From Elusimicrobiales bacterium (GTDB lineage Bacteria > Elusimicrobiota > Elusimicrobia > Elusimicrobiales > UBA9959), in contig JAVHLJ010000011.1 in the NCBI GenBank assembly GCA_031082205.1, forward strand, positions 1-64,000: 64,000 nucleotides of DNA, in the 5' to 3' direction. Under the pieces are notes generated by a model. It made no database searches. It had not been told where the DNA came from and saw nothing but the letters and a program-made list of their open reading frames with translations. Positions 12,144-22,409 of this stretch are shown here, piece after piece. Numbering within the stretch: position 1 is the stretch's first letter; every line of letters starts with the position of its first letter. Position numbers and translations under genes: made by a program.

Positions 12144-13087
12144 GTCCCGAACTTTCCGTCATCATCCCGGTATTCAACGAGCGCGACAATGTCCTGGAAC
12201 TCTGGGACTCGCTTAAAGCCGCGCTCAAAACTCTCGACGGGGAATGGGAGTGCGTCTGGGTGGACGACGGCTCGACCGACGGCACCTGGGAGCTGCTCTC
12301 CGGCCTCGCGGACGCCGAGCCGGAATGCCGGGCGCTGTCGCTGGCGCGCAATTTCGGCCAGACGGCGGCGCTGAGCGCGGGCATAGCCGCGGCGCGGGGG
12401 GAATACATCGCCGCGCTGGACGGCGACCTGCAGAACGACCCGGCCGACATACCCGCGATGCTCGCGGCGGCCAGGGACGGCGCGGACGTGGTCAGCGGCT
12501 GGCGCCGGGACCGGAAGGACCCTTTCCTCAGCCGGGTGCTTCCCTCGGCGGCGGCGAACTGGCTCATCTCGGCCGTGACCGGCGTGCGCCTGCGCGACTA
12601 CGGCTGCACGCTGAAGGTTTACCGGGCCTCCTTCCTCAAGGAACTGGAGCTCTACGGCGAGATGCACCGCTTCCTGCCGGCGCTGGCCGGCTACCGCGGC
12701 GCCGTCATAAAGGAGACCCCGGTCGCCCACCGGCCCCGGCTGCGCGGCGGCTCCAAGTACGGCCTGGGCCGCACCTTCAAGGTGGCCCTGGACCTGCTGA
12801 CCGTCAAGTTCATGGGCGACTATCTCTCCAAGCCCATCTACGTCTTCGGCGGGGCCGGCCTGACGCTGGGCCTCTCGTCGGTGATAATGGCCGGGTGGAC
12901 CCTCTACAACAAACTGGCCAACGGCGTCTTCGTCAAGGACCAGCCCCTGTTCCTGGTCGCCATCTTCTTCGCGCTCGTAGGCATACAGTTCATTCTCCTC
13001 GGCCTCATCGCCGAGATGCTGATGCGCACCTACTACGGCTCCTCCGGCCGCCCGCCCTACCGCGTCCGCCGCCGCTCCGGCTTTTGA
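12140..13087 (+). CDS. glycosyltransferase family 2 (DPMS/GtrB-like) with two C-terminal TM helices
   Basis: MSPELSVIIPVFNERDNV, VDDGSTDGT, ALDGDLQNDP; C-terminal TM pair; ATG overlaps the previous stop. Confidence 0.9.
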   Translation: MSPELSVIIPVFNERDNVLELWDSLKAALKTLDGEWECVWVDDGSTDGTWELLSGLADAEPECRALSLARNFGQTAALSAGIAAARGEYIAALDGDLQNDPADIPAMLAAARDGADVVSGWRRDRKDPFLSRVLPSAAANWLISAVTGVRLRDYGCTLKVYRASFLKELELYGEMHRFLPALAGYRGAVIKETPVAHRPRLRGGSKYGLGRTFKVALDLLTVKFMGDYLSKPIYVFGGAGLTLGLSSVIMAGWTLYNKLANGVFVKDQPLFLVAIFFALVGIQFILLGLIAEMLMRTYYGSSGRPPYRVRRRSGF

Positions 13088-13097
13088 TCCGGGCGGA

Positions 13098-13126
13098 TTG
13101 ACTTGCGGGCCGATAGTTAATATCTT
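13098..13126 (+). promoter_or_regulatory. sigma70-like promoter TTGACT-N17-TATCTT
   Basis: Good -35/-10 spacing; ATG of next gene at 13140. Confidence 0.55.
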
Positions 13127-13139
13127 ATACGCTCTTATC

Positions 13140-13637
13140 ATGGAGAACGGAGAAAAGCCCGAACACAAGAGCAGCCCCTTCGTCTTCCGCCAGTCCGAGA
13201 TCCGGGCCGGCGGGGGCCTCCACCGCGTCATTGAGTGCGACACCGCCCTTTTCGCCGACGCCCTCAAGGGGACGGGAGAACTCCTCTCCCTCACTGCCGA
13301 AGCCGATTTCTCCGTCGGCAGCGGCGACCTCCTGCTGGAAGGGGGGATAAAGGCCTCCGCCGCCATGCCCTGCGACCGCTGCAACGCCGATTTCAAGGCC
13401 TCGCTCGCCGAATCTTTTGACGAGGTTTACGAATATTCAGTAGAATCAATAGACATCGAGGACCTGGTGCGCCAGGCCCTGGTGCTCGCGGTCCCGGCTA
13501 AGATTTTATGCTCGGACGGCTGCAAGGGACTCTGCCCCTCCTGCGGGGCGAACCTGAACGCCGGCCCCTGCAAGTGCGGTCCGGGGCAGGACGGCCCTTT
13601 CGGCGCCCTGCGCGATTTGAAGAACAAGGAGCCATGA
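13140..13637 (+). CDS. DUF177 (YceD-like) protein
   Basis: CDRCNADFKASLAESFDEVYEY, CSDGCKGLCPSCGANLN; immediately upstream of rpmF. Confidence 0.85.
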   Translation: MENGEKPEHKSSPFVFRQSEIRAGGGLHRVIECDTALFADALKGTGELLSLTAEADFSVGSGDLLLEGGIKASAAMPCDRCNADFKASLAESFDEVYEYSVESIDIEDLVRQALVLAVPAKILCSDGCKGLCPSCGANLNAGPCKCGPGQDGPFGALRDLKNKEP

Positions 13638-13638
13638 G

Positions 13639-13851
13639 ATGCCTAATCCCAAACGCAAACACACACCCTCGAGGCGGGATTCCCGCCGGGCGCAGAACTG
13701 GAAGCTGGAGCTGAAGTCCCTCGCCGGCTGCCCGCAGTGCGGCGCCGCGCGCCTGCCCCACCGGGTCTGCCCCTCCTGCGGCAGCTACAACGGCAAGGTA
13801 GAGCTGCCCCGCAAGGAAAAGAAGAAGGACGAAGAACAGCAGGGCAAGTAA
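13639..13851 (+). CDS. rpmF: 50S ribosomal protein L32
   Basis: MPNPKRKHTPSRRDSRRAQNWKL...CPQCG...CPSCGSYNGK. Confidence 0.96.
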   Translation: MPNPKRKHTPSRRDSRRAQNWKLELKSLAGCPQCGAARLPHRVCPSCGSYNGKVELPRKEKKKDEEQQGK

Positions 13852-13860
13852 ACCCCCGCC

Positions 13861-14904
13861 ATGAGAATAGCCATCGACGCTCACGGCGGCGACTTCGGCC
13901 TGCGCCCGAACATCGAAGGCGCGATAGAGGCGCTCAAGCGCCTCGACCACGACGTCATCCTGGTCGGCAGGGACCCCGAGATACGGGAGGAACTGCGCCG
14001 CCTCGGCCTGGAGAACCCGCCCAGGCTGACCATAGTCCACGCCCCCCAGGTGGTGGAGATGGCCAGCGAGCCCGTCGAGGAATGCCGCAACAAGCCCAAC
14101 TCCTCGCTGATGGTCGCGGCCGAACTGGTGCGCGACGGCAAGGCCGACGGCATGATCTCCGCCGGCAACTCCGGCGCCGTCATGGTGGCCGCCCTGCTCA
14201 AGATGAAGCGCATCAGGGGCATACTGCGCCCCGCCCTGGCCGTGCCGTACCCGACCTACAAGGGCGTCAGCGTGCTGATGGACGCCGGCGCCAACACCGA
14301 CAACAAGCCCTGGCACCTGGCGCAGTTCGCCATGATGGGCGCCGTCTACTCTTCGGTCCTGCTGAAGAAGGACAACCCTTCCGTGGGCCTGCTCTCCGTC
14401 GGAGAGGAAGAGACCAAGGGCAACGCGCTGGTGCAGGAGACGCTGCCGCTGCTCAAGAACGTCGGCCTCAATTTCTACGGCCCCGTCGAGGGCAGGGACC
14501 TGCCCGCCGGACTCACCGACGTGGTGGTCACCGACGGTTTCACCGGCAATATCGTCCTCAAGCTCTCCGAGGGCCTGGCCAAGGTCATATTCAAGCTCAT
14601 CAAGGACCAGATCCACCGCAAGTTCACCTACAAGATAGGCGCGATGCTGATGAAGAAGCTCTTCAAGGACCTCAAGGTCCGCCTCAGCGACGACGAGTAC
14701 GGCGGCGCCCCGCTTCTGGGCGTCAACGGCGTGGCCATAATCTGCCACGGCAAGTCCACGCCCAAGGCCATCTTCAGCGCCATCCGCCTGGCCGGAGAAC
14801 TCGCCGCCTCGGGCCTGGCCGAACAGATAGCGAAGCGGATGGACGCGGTCAAAGCTTCCATGGAGAAGAACCCCGAGCGCGAAGAGGAAGAACAGAAGGC
14901 ATGA
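13861..14904 (+). CDS. plsX: phosphate acyltransferase PlsX
   Basis: MRIAIDAHGGDFG..., GMISAGNSGAVMVAA, DAGANTDNKP, VVTDGFTGNI. Confidence 0.96.
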   Translation: MRIAIDAHGGDFGLRPNIEGAIEALKRLDHDVILVGRDPEIREELRRLGLENPPRLTIVHAPQVVEMASEPVEECRNKPNSSLMVAAELVRDGKADGMISAGNSGAVMVAALLKMKRIRGILRPALAVPYPTYKGVSVLMDAGANTDNKPWHLAQFAMMGAVYSSVLLKKDNPSVGLLSVGEEETKGNALVQETLPLLKNVGLNFYGPVEGRDLPAGLTDVVVTDGFTGNIVLKLSEGLAKVIFKLIKDQIHRKFTYKIGAMLMKKLFKDLKVRLSDDEYGGAPLLGVNGVAIICHGKSTPKAIFSAIRLAGELAASGLAEQIAKRMDAVKASMEKNPEREEEEQKA

Positions 14905-15647
14905 AGCAGCTCGAAGGACTTTCGGCGCTGGTCACCGGGGGCGCGCGCGGCATAGGACTGGAAATAGCCTCAGCTTTCGCCCGCGAAGGCGCCTCGGTGC
15001 TGCTCGGCGACGTTTCCGCCGACGAGGCCGCCGCCGCGGCGGCCGGCCTGGCCTCCGCCAACGGCGTCAAAGCGGCCGGCATACGCCTCGACGTGACCGA
15101 CGCCGCCTCGTGCGAGGCCGCGATAGAAGAGTCGGTCAAGACTTTCGGCAAGCTGGACATACTGGTCAACAACGCCGGGATAACGAAGGACAACCTGGTC
15201 CTGCGCATGAAGCCCGAGGATTTCGACGCGGTCATCTCGGTGAACCTCAAGGGCTCTTTCCTGATGTCCAAAGCCGCGGCGAAGGTCATGCTGCGCGCCA
15301 GGACCGGGCGCATAATAAACATCTCGTCCGTAGTCGGGCAGGCGGGCCAGGCGGGGCAGGCCAACTACTCGGCCTCCAAGGCGGGGCTCATCGGCCTGAC
15401 CAAGTCCCTGGCCAAGGAATTCGCCCCCCGCGGCGTGCTGGTCAACGCCATCGCCCCCGGTTTCATAGAGACGCGGATGACCGACGCGCTGAAGGACGAG
15501 GCCAAGGCCGCCGTCACGGCCCTGATACCGCTCGAGCGCTTCGGCAAGCCCGCCGACGTGGCCGGCGCCGCCCTGTTCCTGGCCGGCCCCCATTCGTCCT
15601 ACATAACCGGCCAGGTGCTGGCCGTCAACGGCGGCATGTACATCTGA
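14901..15647 (+). CDS. fabG: 3-oxoacyl-ACP reductase
   Basis: TGGARGIG, NNAGITKDNL, YSASKAG, NAIAPGFIET. Confidence 0.95.
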   Translation: MKQLEGLSALVTGGARGIGLEIASAFAREGASVLLGDVSADEAAAAAAGLASANGVKAAGIRLDVTDAASCEAAIEESVKTFGKLDILVNNAGITKDNLVLRMKPEDFDAVISVNLKGSFLMSKAAAKVMLRARTGRIINISSVVGQAGQAGQANYSASKAGLIGLTKSLAKEFAPRGVLVNAIAPGFIETRMTDALKDEAKAAVTALIPLERFGKPADVAGAALFLAGPHSSYITGQVLAVNGGMYI

Positions 15648-15686
15648 TTTAAAGTCTAGCGACTTAAGAGACCGTAAGGAGATACA

Positions 15687-15932
15687 ATGGCGGAAAACAT
15701 AGAAGAGAAAGTGAAGAAGATAATCGTCGAGCAGCTCGCGGTGGACGCCGCCGACGTCACGCTCCAGGCCCAGTTCGTCCAGGACCTCGGCGCGGACTCC
15801 CTCGACACCGTCGAACTCGTCATGGCCCTGGAAGAGGCCTTCGACATAGAGATCCCCGACGAGGACGCCGAGAAGATCAAGACCGTGGGCGAGGCCGTCA
15901 ACTACATAAACGCGAAGGCCGCCAAGGGCTGA
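15687..15932 (+). CDS. acpP: acyl carrier protein
   Basis: [39 protein letters not shown]. Confidence 0.98.
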   Translation: MAENIEEKVKKIIVEQLAVDAADVTLQAQFVQDLGADSLDTVELVMALEEAFDIEIPDEDAEKIKTVGEAVNYINAKAAKG

Positions 15933-15950
15933 TAACCCGGGAGCGCCGCG

Positions 15951-16637
15951 ATGCCTCCCATAGAGGAAGTCATCGGTTATTCCTTCAGGGATAAGGATCT
16001 CCTGAGGACGGCGCTCACTCACAAGTCCTACGCCGCCGAGCAGAGTTCGGCGGACTGCAACGAAAGGCTGGAATTCCTGGGCGACAGCGTGCTCGGTCTC
16101 GCTGTCGCCCGGTATCTTTACGGGGAGCACCCCGGCAGGGACGAAGGCCACCTCTCCAAGCTCAAATCCTTCCTCGTCTCGCGCCAGAACCTCGCGGCCT
16201 GGGCGCGCTCCATAAACCTCGGAGAGCACCTCCTGCTCGGCGTGGGCGAGGCCCAGACCGGCGGAAAGAAGCGTACCAGCATACTCGCCAACTCGCTCGA
16301 GGCCCTGCTGGCCGCGGTCTACCTCGACGGCGGCATGGCCGAAGCCGAACGGCTGGTGCTGGGCTGGCTCTCCTCTTCGGAACCCGAGGAACCCGAGGCC
16401 GACCACAAGAGCCGGCTGCAGGAGATGATACAGAAGAAGCATCACCGCACGCCGGAGTACGAGATCATCCGCTCCGAGGGCCCCGAACACGACAAGAACT
16501 TCACCATCAACGTCCGGCTGGGCCGCAAGGTGCTGGGCATGGGCTCCGGCAAGAACAAGAAAGAAGCGCAGCAGGCCGCGGCCCGCAACGCCCTCGACTA
16601 CCTCGAACACAATGAGCTCGGCAAGGACGAGATCTAG
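15951..16637 (+). CDS. rnc: ribonuclease III
   Basis: NERLEFLGDSVLGL, LEALLAAVYLDGG, dsRBD at C-terminus. Confidence 0.97.
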   Translation: MPPIEEVIGYSFRDKDLLRTALTHKSYAAEQSSADCNERLEFLGDSVLGLAVARYLYGEHPGRDEGHLSKLKSFLVSRQNLAAWARSINLGEHLLLGVGEAQTGGKKRTSILANSLEALLAAVYLDGGMAEAERLVLGWLSSSEPEEPEADHKSRLQEMIQKKHHRTPEYEIIRSEGPEHDKNFTINVRLGRKVLGMGSGKNKKEAQQAAARNALDYLEHNELGKDEI

Positions 16638-17235
16638 CCTCGCGCTGCCGGCGCTGCTGCTCTTCCTCTGCTCCTGCTCCGGAGGGGAAAAGGCTCCCTC
16701 CTTCGCTCCCGGCGACTACGCCGTCTACCGCTATTCCGGCTCCTACCGCGAAAAACCCGTCACGCTAACGCGCACGGTCGCGGCCGCCCCGAAGGGCGGC
16801 GACATTATTTTCCTGAACGAATGGGAGAGCGGCGGAGAGAGGCGGGCCTGGCGGGAGCATATCGCCCCGCGGCCATACGACCTGTCCCACAATCTGGCCT
16901 CCCGCCTGGAGGTCCCCGACGGCAAAAGCTGGAAGGAGATCCCCAACCCGGACAACATGGAACTCTTCCGCCTGAGGGAAGGGACCCTGTTCAACCCGCA
17001 GGGACTGCCCCGACTGCGCAAGGAGGAACCCGCCGAATTCGAGGCGGGGGGAAAGAAGTATCCCTGCGTGAGGAAGACCTACAGGGCCATGGCTGGCGGC
17101 AGGAGGGTGGCGCTGACCAGGCTGGAAGCCGAAGGCTTCAAGTGGGGCGTTCTGCTGGAAGAGTACGCCGTCGTCCAGCCGCCCGAACCGATATTCAGGA
17201 ACGAGCTTATCGAAGAGGGGAACCGAAAGCCCTGA
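16612..17235 (+). CDS. hypothetical lipoprotein
   Basis: Signal peptide with lipobox-like LFLCSCSGG; overlaps rnc 3' end by 26 nt. Confidence 0.6.
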   Translation: MSSARTRSSLALPALLLFLCSCSGGEKAPSFAPGDYAVYRYSGSYREKPVTLTRTVAAAPKGGDIIFLNEWESGGERRAWREHIAPRPYDLSHNLASRLEVPDGKSWKEIPNPDNMELFRLREGTLFNPQGLPRLRKEEPAEFEAGGKKYPCVRKTYRAMAGGRRVALTRLEAEGFKWGVLLEEYAVVQPPEPIFRNELIEEGNRKP

Positions 17236-18070
17236 CCGGGGCCCTCCCCAGCAGGTCCTCCGCCCCCCTGTATCTTCCCGAGAAAACATTGTCCGCCGCC
17301 GTCATGAGGTACTGGTCGCGCGTCATCGGCGGGTCGGGCAGCAGCGCCAGCAGCGGCAGCGCCGGCGCGAAGAAGGACCGCGGCAGCCCCAGCACCGCCC
17401 GCCTTATCCCCAGCGCCCGCAGCGAAGCCCTGAAGAAATCCGCGTAGCTCATCCTCTCCGGCCCGCAGAGCTCGAATACCTCGCACTTGATATCCGGCTC
17501 AAGAGCCCGCACGGCGCATTCCGCCGCGTCGGACAAAGCTACGGGCTGAAGAAGTCGGTCCGAAGGAGCGGCGAGCACGGGAGCGAAGCGCGCCAGTCCC
17601 CGCAGGTCGTCGAAGAATTTCTGTCCCGGACCCACTATGACGGAAGGCCGGAGCGCCGCCCATTCCAGCCGGGAGGCCGCCAGCGCGTCCTCGGCCAGGC
17701 CCTTGGCGCGCAGGTAGCGGCTGGGCGACGAAGCGTCGGCCCCCAGCGCCGATATCTGCACGAACCTGCGAGTCCCGGCGGCCGCGGCGCCCTCCAGCAG
17801 CCTGTGCGTGTAATCGAGATTGACCCGCTCGAAGGTGACGCCCTCCGCCGGGCGTTCCTTCAATATACCGAGGAAATTGATGATCGCGTCGGGCCGGTGT
17901 TCTTCCGCCACCGCGGCCAGGTCCTCCCTGAACCGCGCCCCGTAAGGCCGCAGGTCCGGCGGAAGCGAGGACGGCGAGCGCGAGGGAATGACCAGTTCAT
18001 GGCGCCCGGCCAGGAGCCTGGCCACCGCGCCGCCGAAAAAACCTCCGCCTCCCGCCAGAAGGACCTTCAT
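17207..18070 (-). CDS. NAD(P)-binding SDR protein, complex I NDUFA9-like
   Basis: MKVLLAGGGGFFGGAVARLL, IINFLGIL, VQISALGADASSPSRYLRAKGLAED, ALRPSVIVGPGQKFFDDL; divergent from nuoA. Confidence 0.75.
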   Translation of the reverse strand: MKVLLAGGGGFFGGAVARLLAGRHELVIPSRSPSSLPPDLRPYGARFREDLAAVAEEHRPDAIINFLGILKERPAEGVTFERVNLDYTHRLLEGAAAAGTRRFVQISALGADASSPSRYLRAKGLAEDALAASRLEWAALRPSVIVGPGQKFFDDLRGLARFAPVLAAPSDRLLQPVALSDAAECAVRALEPDIKCEVFELCGPERMSYADFFRASLRALGIRRAVLGLPRSFFAPALPLLALLPDPPMTRDQYLMTAADNVFSGRYRGAEDLLGRAPVRAFGSPLR

Positions 18071-18140
18071 GCCACCGATTCTACAAAATTTGGGGCGGCG
18101 GCCTAAAAGCCGGCTTATTTTGATAAAATTAAATATCTTT

Positions 18141-18494
18141 ATGGACAACTACGCGGCGACGCTCATAGTGGCCGGCTTCGGCCTGGCGGTAGCGGGGGGG
18201 ATGACGATACTCGCCATCCTCCTCGGCCCGCGCAGCCGCGGCGCCGTCAAGGACCTGCCCTTCGAATGCGGCATGCCGGCGGCGCAGAAGTCCGCCACCG
18301 CCATCCCGGTCAATTTCTACCTGGTCGCCATACTCTTCGTCATGTTCGACATAGAGATAGTCTTCCTCTACCCCTGGGCCGTCTCTTTCCGCCAGCTCGG
18401 CCCCGGCGCGCTGGCCGCCATGGCGGCCTTCATCCTGGTGCTGGGCGCCGGCTTGGCCTACGCCATAAGGAGGGGCGCGCTCGAATGGGACTAG
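18141..18494 (+). CDS. nuoA: NADH-quinone oxidoreductase subunit A
   Basis: KDLPFECGMPA..., FYLVAILFVMFDIEIVFLYPWAV. Confidence 0.96.
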   Translation: MDNYAATLIVAGFGLAVAGGMTILAILLGPRSRGAVKDLPFECGMPAAQKSATAIPVNFYLVAILFVMFDIEIVFLYPWAVSFRQLGPGALAAMAAFILVLGAGLAYAIRRGALEWD

Positions 18495-18973
18495 AGACGC
18501 TCTTCGGCAATTCTTTCCTCACCACCCGCCTCGACGAGGCGATAAACTGGGGCCGCAAGTATTCCTTCTTCCAGTACCCCTTCGTCACCGCCTGCTGCGG
18601 CATGGAGTTCATGAGCGCCTGGGCCTCCACCTACGACATAGCCCGCTTCGGCGCCGAGTACCCGCGGTTCTCGCCGCGCCAGGCCGACGTGCTCTTCGTG
18701 GTCGGCACGGTCAACGAGAAGCTGGCCCCCGTGCTGCGCCGCGTCTACGACCAGATGTGCGAGCCCAAGTGGGTCGTCTCTTTCGGCGTCTGCGCCACCT
18801 CCGGCGGCTTCTACGACAATTACGCCACCGTGCAGGGCATAGACAAGATAATCCCCGTCGATATCTACATACCCGGCTGCCCGCCGCGCCCCGAGGCCGT
18901 CCTCGACGCGCTGATCAAGCTGCAGGAAAAGGTCTCCCGGGAATCCGTGCTGGACAAAAAACATGCCCGCTGA
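18485..18973 (+). CDS. nuoB: NADH-quinone oxidoreductase subunit B
   Basis: TACCGMEFMS, VGTVNEKLAPVLRRVYDQM, IPGCPPRPEA. Confidence 0.97.
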   Translation: MGLETLFGNSFLTTRLDEAINWGRKYSFFQYPFVTACCGMEFMSAWASTYDIARFGAEYPRFSPRQADVLFVVGTVNEKLAPVLRRVYDQMCEPKWVVSFGVCATSGGFYDNYATVQGIDKIIPVDIYIPGCPPRPEAVLDALIKLQEKVSRESVLDKKHAR

Positions 18974-19438
18974 GAACATCCTGGAGACGCTGAAGGCGAA
19001 ACTCGGCGGCAAGGTCGCCGAAACCGGCTCTTTCCGCGGCGACGACACCGCCGTCATCGCGCCCGAAGCCTGGCTGGAGGCCGCCTCCCTGCTCAAGAAA
19101 GAGCTGGGCTTCGATTTCCTCATGGACCTCTGCGGCGCGGACTACCTGCCCCGCGAACCCCGCTTCGAAGTCGTCTGCCATTTCTACAGCTCGAAGACCA
19201 ACGCCCGCCTGCGCCTAAAAACCCGGCTGGCCGGCGAAAAACCCGCCGTGGACTCCCTGACTTCCCTCTGGCTTTCCGCCGACTGGTTCGAGCGCGAGGC
19301 CTGGGACATGTACGGCATAGATTTCAAGGGGCATCCCGACCTGCGCCGCCTGCTCATGTACGACTCCTTCGAGGGCCACCCCCTGCGCAAGGACTACCCG
19401 CTCAAAGGCCGCCAGCCGAGGATAGACCACAAAGACTG

Positions 19439-19439
<1 letters not shown>
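18963..19439 (+). CDS. nuoC: NADH-quinone oxidoreductase subunit C
   Basis: SADWFEREAWDMYGIDFKGHPDLRRLLMYDSFEGHPLRKDYPL. Confidence 0.96.
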
Positions 19440-20652
<1,213 letters not shown>

Positions 20653-20656
<4 letters not shown>

Positions 20657-21150
20657 AGAAATTCAAGTTCTCCCCGGAATTCAACACCAGGGTGGCCGCC
20701 ACGGTCGCCAGGTACCCCCGCGCCGACGCCGCGCTGATACCGCTGATGCAGGAAGTACAGCGCGAGCTGGGCCATTTCCCCGAAGAGGCCGCCCAGGCGC
20801 TGGCCAATCTCCTGGGGATATCCTACGCCCGCGTAAAGGGCGTGCTGACTTTCTATACCATGTTCCGCCGCGAACCCGGGGGGAGATACCTTCTCCAGGT
20901 CTGCCGCAACCTCTCCTGCCACATGGCCGGCTCGGTCAAGCTGCTCGAATATCTCAAGGGCCGCCTTGGCGTAGAGGAAGGCGGCACCACCCACGACGGG
21001 CTTTTCACGCTGGTAGCGGTCGAATGCCTGGGTTCCTGCGGCACGGCCCCGGTCATGATGGTCAACGACGATTACCACGAGAACCTGACGGTCGAGAAGC
21101 TCGACAAGCTGATCTCCGACCTGCGGGCGGCGGCGAAGGCGCAGAAATAA
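20653..21150 (+). CDS. nuoE: NADH-quinone oxidoreductase subunit E
   Basis: GVLTFYTMFRREPGGRYLLQVCRNLSCHMAGS, VECLGSCGTAPVMMVNDDY. Confidence 0.96.
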
Positions 21151-22409
21151 TGGCCGAACAGATACTGCTCAAGCACAAGGTGGTCTCGCTGGACGGGTAT
21201 AAAGCCTCCGGCGGCTGGACCGCGCTCGAGAAAGCCACGCGCATGGAGCCGGCCGCCATCATCGACGAGGTGAAGAAGTCGGGCCTGCGCGGCCGCGGCG
21301 GCGCCGGCTTCCCCGCCGGCCTGAAATGGTCCTTCATCCCCAAGGACAGCCCCAAAGAACGCTACGTGGTCTGCAACGCCGACGAGGGCGAGCCCGGCAC
21401 TTTCAAGGACCGCGAGCTCATCCGCATGAACCCCTACCTGCTCATCGAAGGCATGGCCATAGCCGGCCGGGCCATAGGGGCGAAGACCGGTTATATATAC
21501 GTCCGCGGCGAGTTCGCCCGCGAGGCGGCCCTGCTCGAGAAATGCGTAGGCGAGGCCCGGGTCGCCGGCTTCCTGGGCGACAAGCTCTTCGGCTCCGATT
21601 TCAGCTTCGACCTCCATGTCCATAAAGGCGCCGGCGCCTATATCTGCGGCGAAGAGACCGCCCTGCTCGAATCCATAGAGGGCCGCCGCGGACAGCCGCG
21701 CCTCAAGCCCCCGTTCCCGGCGGTCGAGGGCCTCTTCGCCTGCCCCACTGTCATCAACAATGTCGAAACGCTGGCCGCGGTACCCGCCATAATCGAGAAG
21801 GGCGGCGCCTGGTACGCCGCCATCGGCGCGGGCAAGAGCACCGGAACGAAGCTTTTCTCGATAAGCGGCCCGGTGAAGAAGCCCGGAGTCTACGAAGCCG
21901 AGCTCGGCATCCCTTTCAAGACCTTCCTGGAAGAATACGCCGGGGGCATGGCCGAAGGGAAAAAGCTCAAGGCCGTCATCACCGGAGGCTCTTCCGTCCC
22001 CGTGCTGACCGCGGAAGAGGCCATGGCGGTGAAACTCGATTACGAGTCCCTCGCCGCGGCCGGAACGATGCTGGGGTCGGGGGGGATAATAGTCATAGCG
22101 GAAGGGACCTGCATGGTCGACGCCCTGCTGGTCCTGGCGAAATTCTACCATCATGAATCCTGCGGCCAGTGCACGCCCTGCCGCGAAGGCAGCGGCTGGA
22201 TAGAAAAAGCGCTGCGCCGCTTCGAGGAAGGCGGGGCGCGGCACGGCGACGCCGACCTCCTCCTGTCCGTAGCCGGGAACATGCCGGGCCGCACCATCTG
22301 CACCCTGGCCGACGCCCTCGCCATGCCCGTCATCAGCTTTATAACCAAGTTCCGCGACGAATTCGACGCCCACGCCGCCGGCAACACCTGCCGGATGGGA
22401 CATAAATGA
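21150..22409 (+). CDS. nuoF: NADH-quinone oxidoreductase subunit F
   Basis: LRGRGGAGFPAGLKWSF, ESCGQCTPCREGS. Confidence 0.97.
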   Translation: MAEQILLKHKVVSLDGYKASGGWTALEKATRMEPAAIIDEVKKSGLRGRGGAGFPAGLKWSFIPKDSPKERYVVCNADEGEPGTFKDRELIRMNPYLLIEGMAIAGRAIGAKTGYIYVRGEFAREAALLEKCVGEARVAGFLGDKLFGSDFSFDLHVHKGAGAYICGEETALLESIEGRRGQPRLKPPFPAVEGLFACPTVINNVETLAAVPAIIEKGGAWYAAIGAGKSTGTKLFSISGPVKKPGVYEAELGIPFKTFLEEYAGGMAEGKKLKAVITGGSSVPVLTAEEAMAVKLDYESLAAAGTMLGSGGIIVIAEGTCMVDALLVLAKFYHHESCGQCTPCREGSGWIEKALRRFEEGGARHGDADLLLSVAGNMPGRTICTLADALAMPVISFITKFRDEFDAHAAGNTCRMGHK

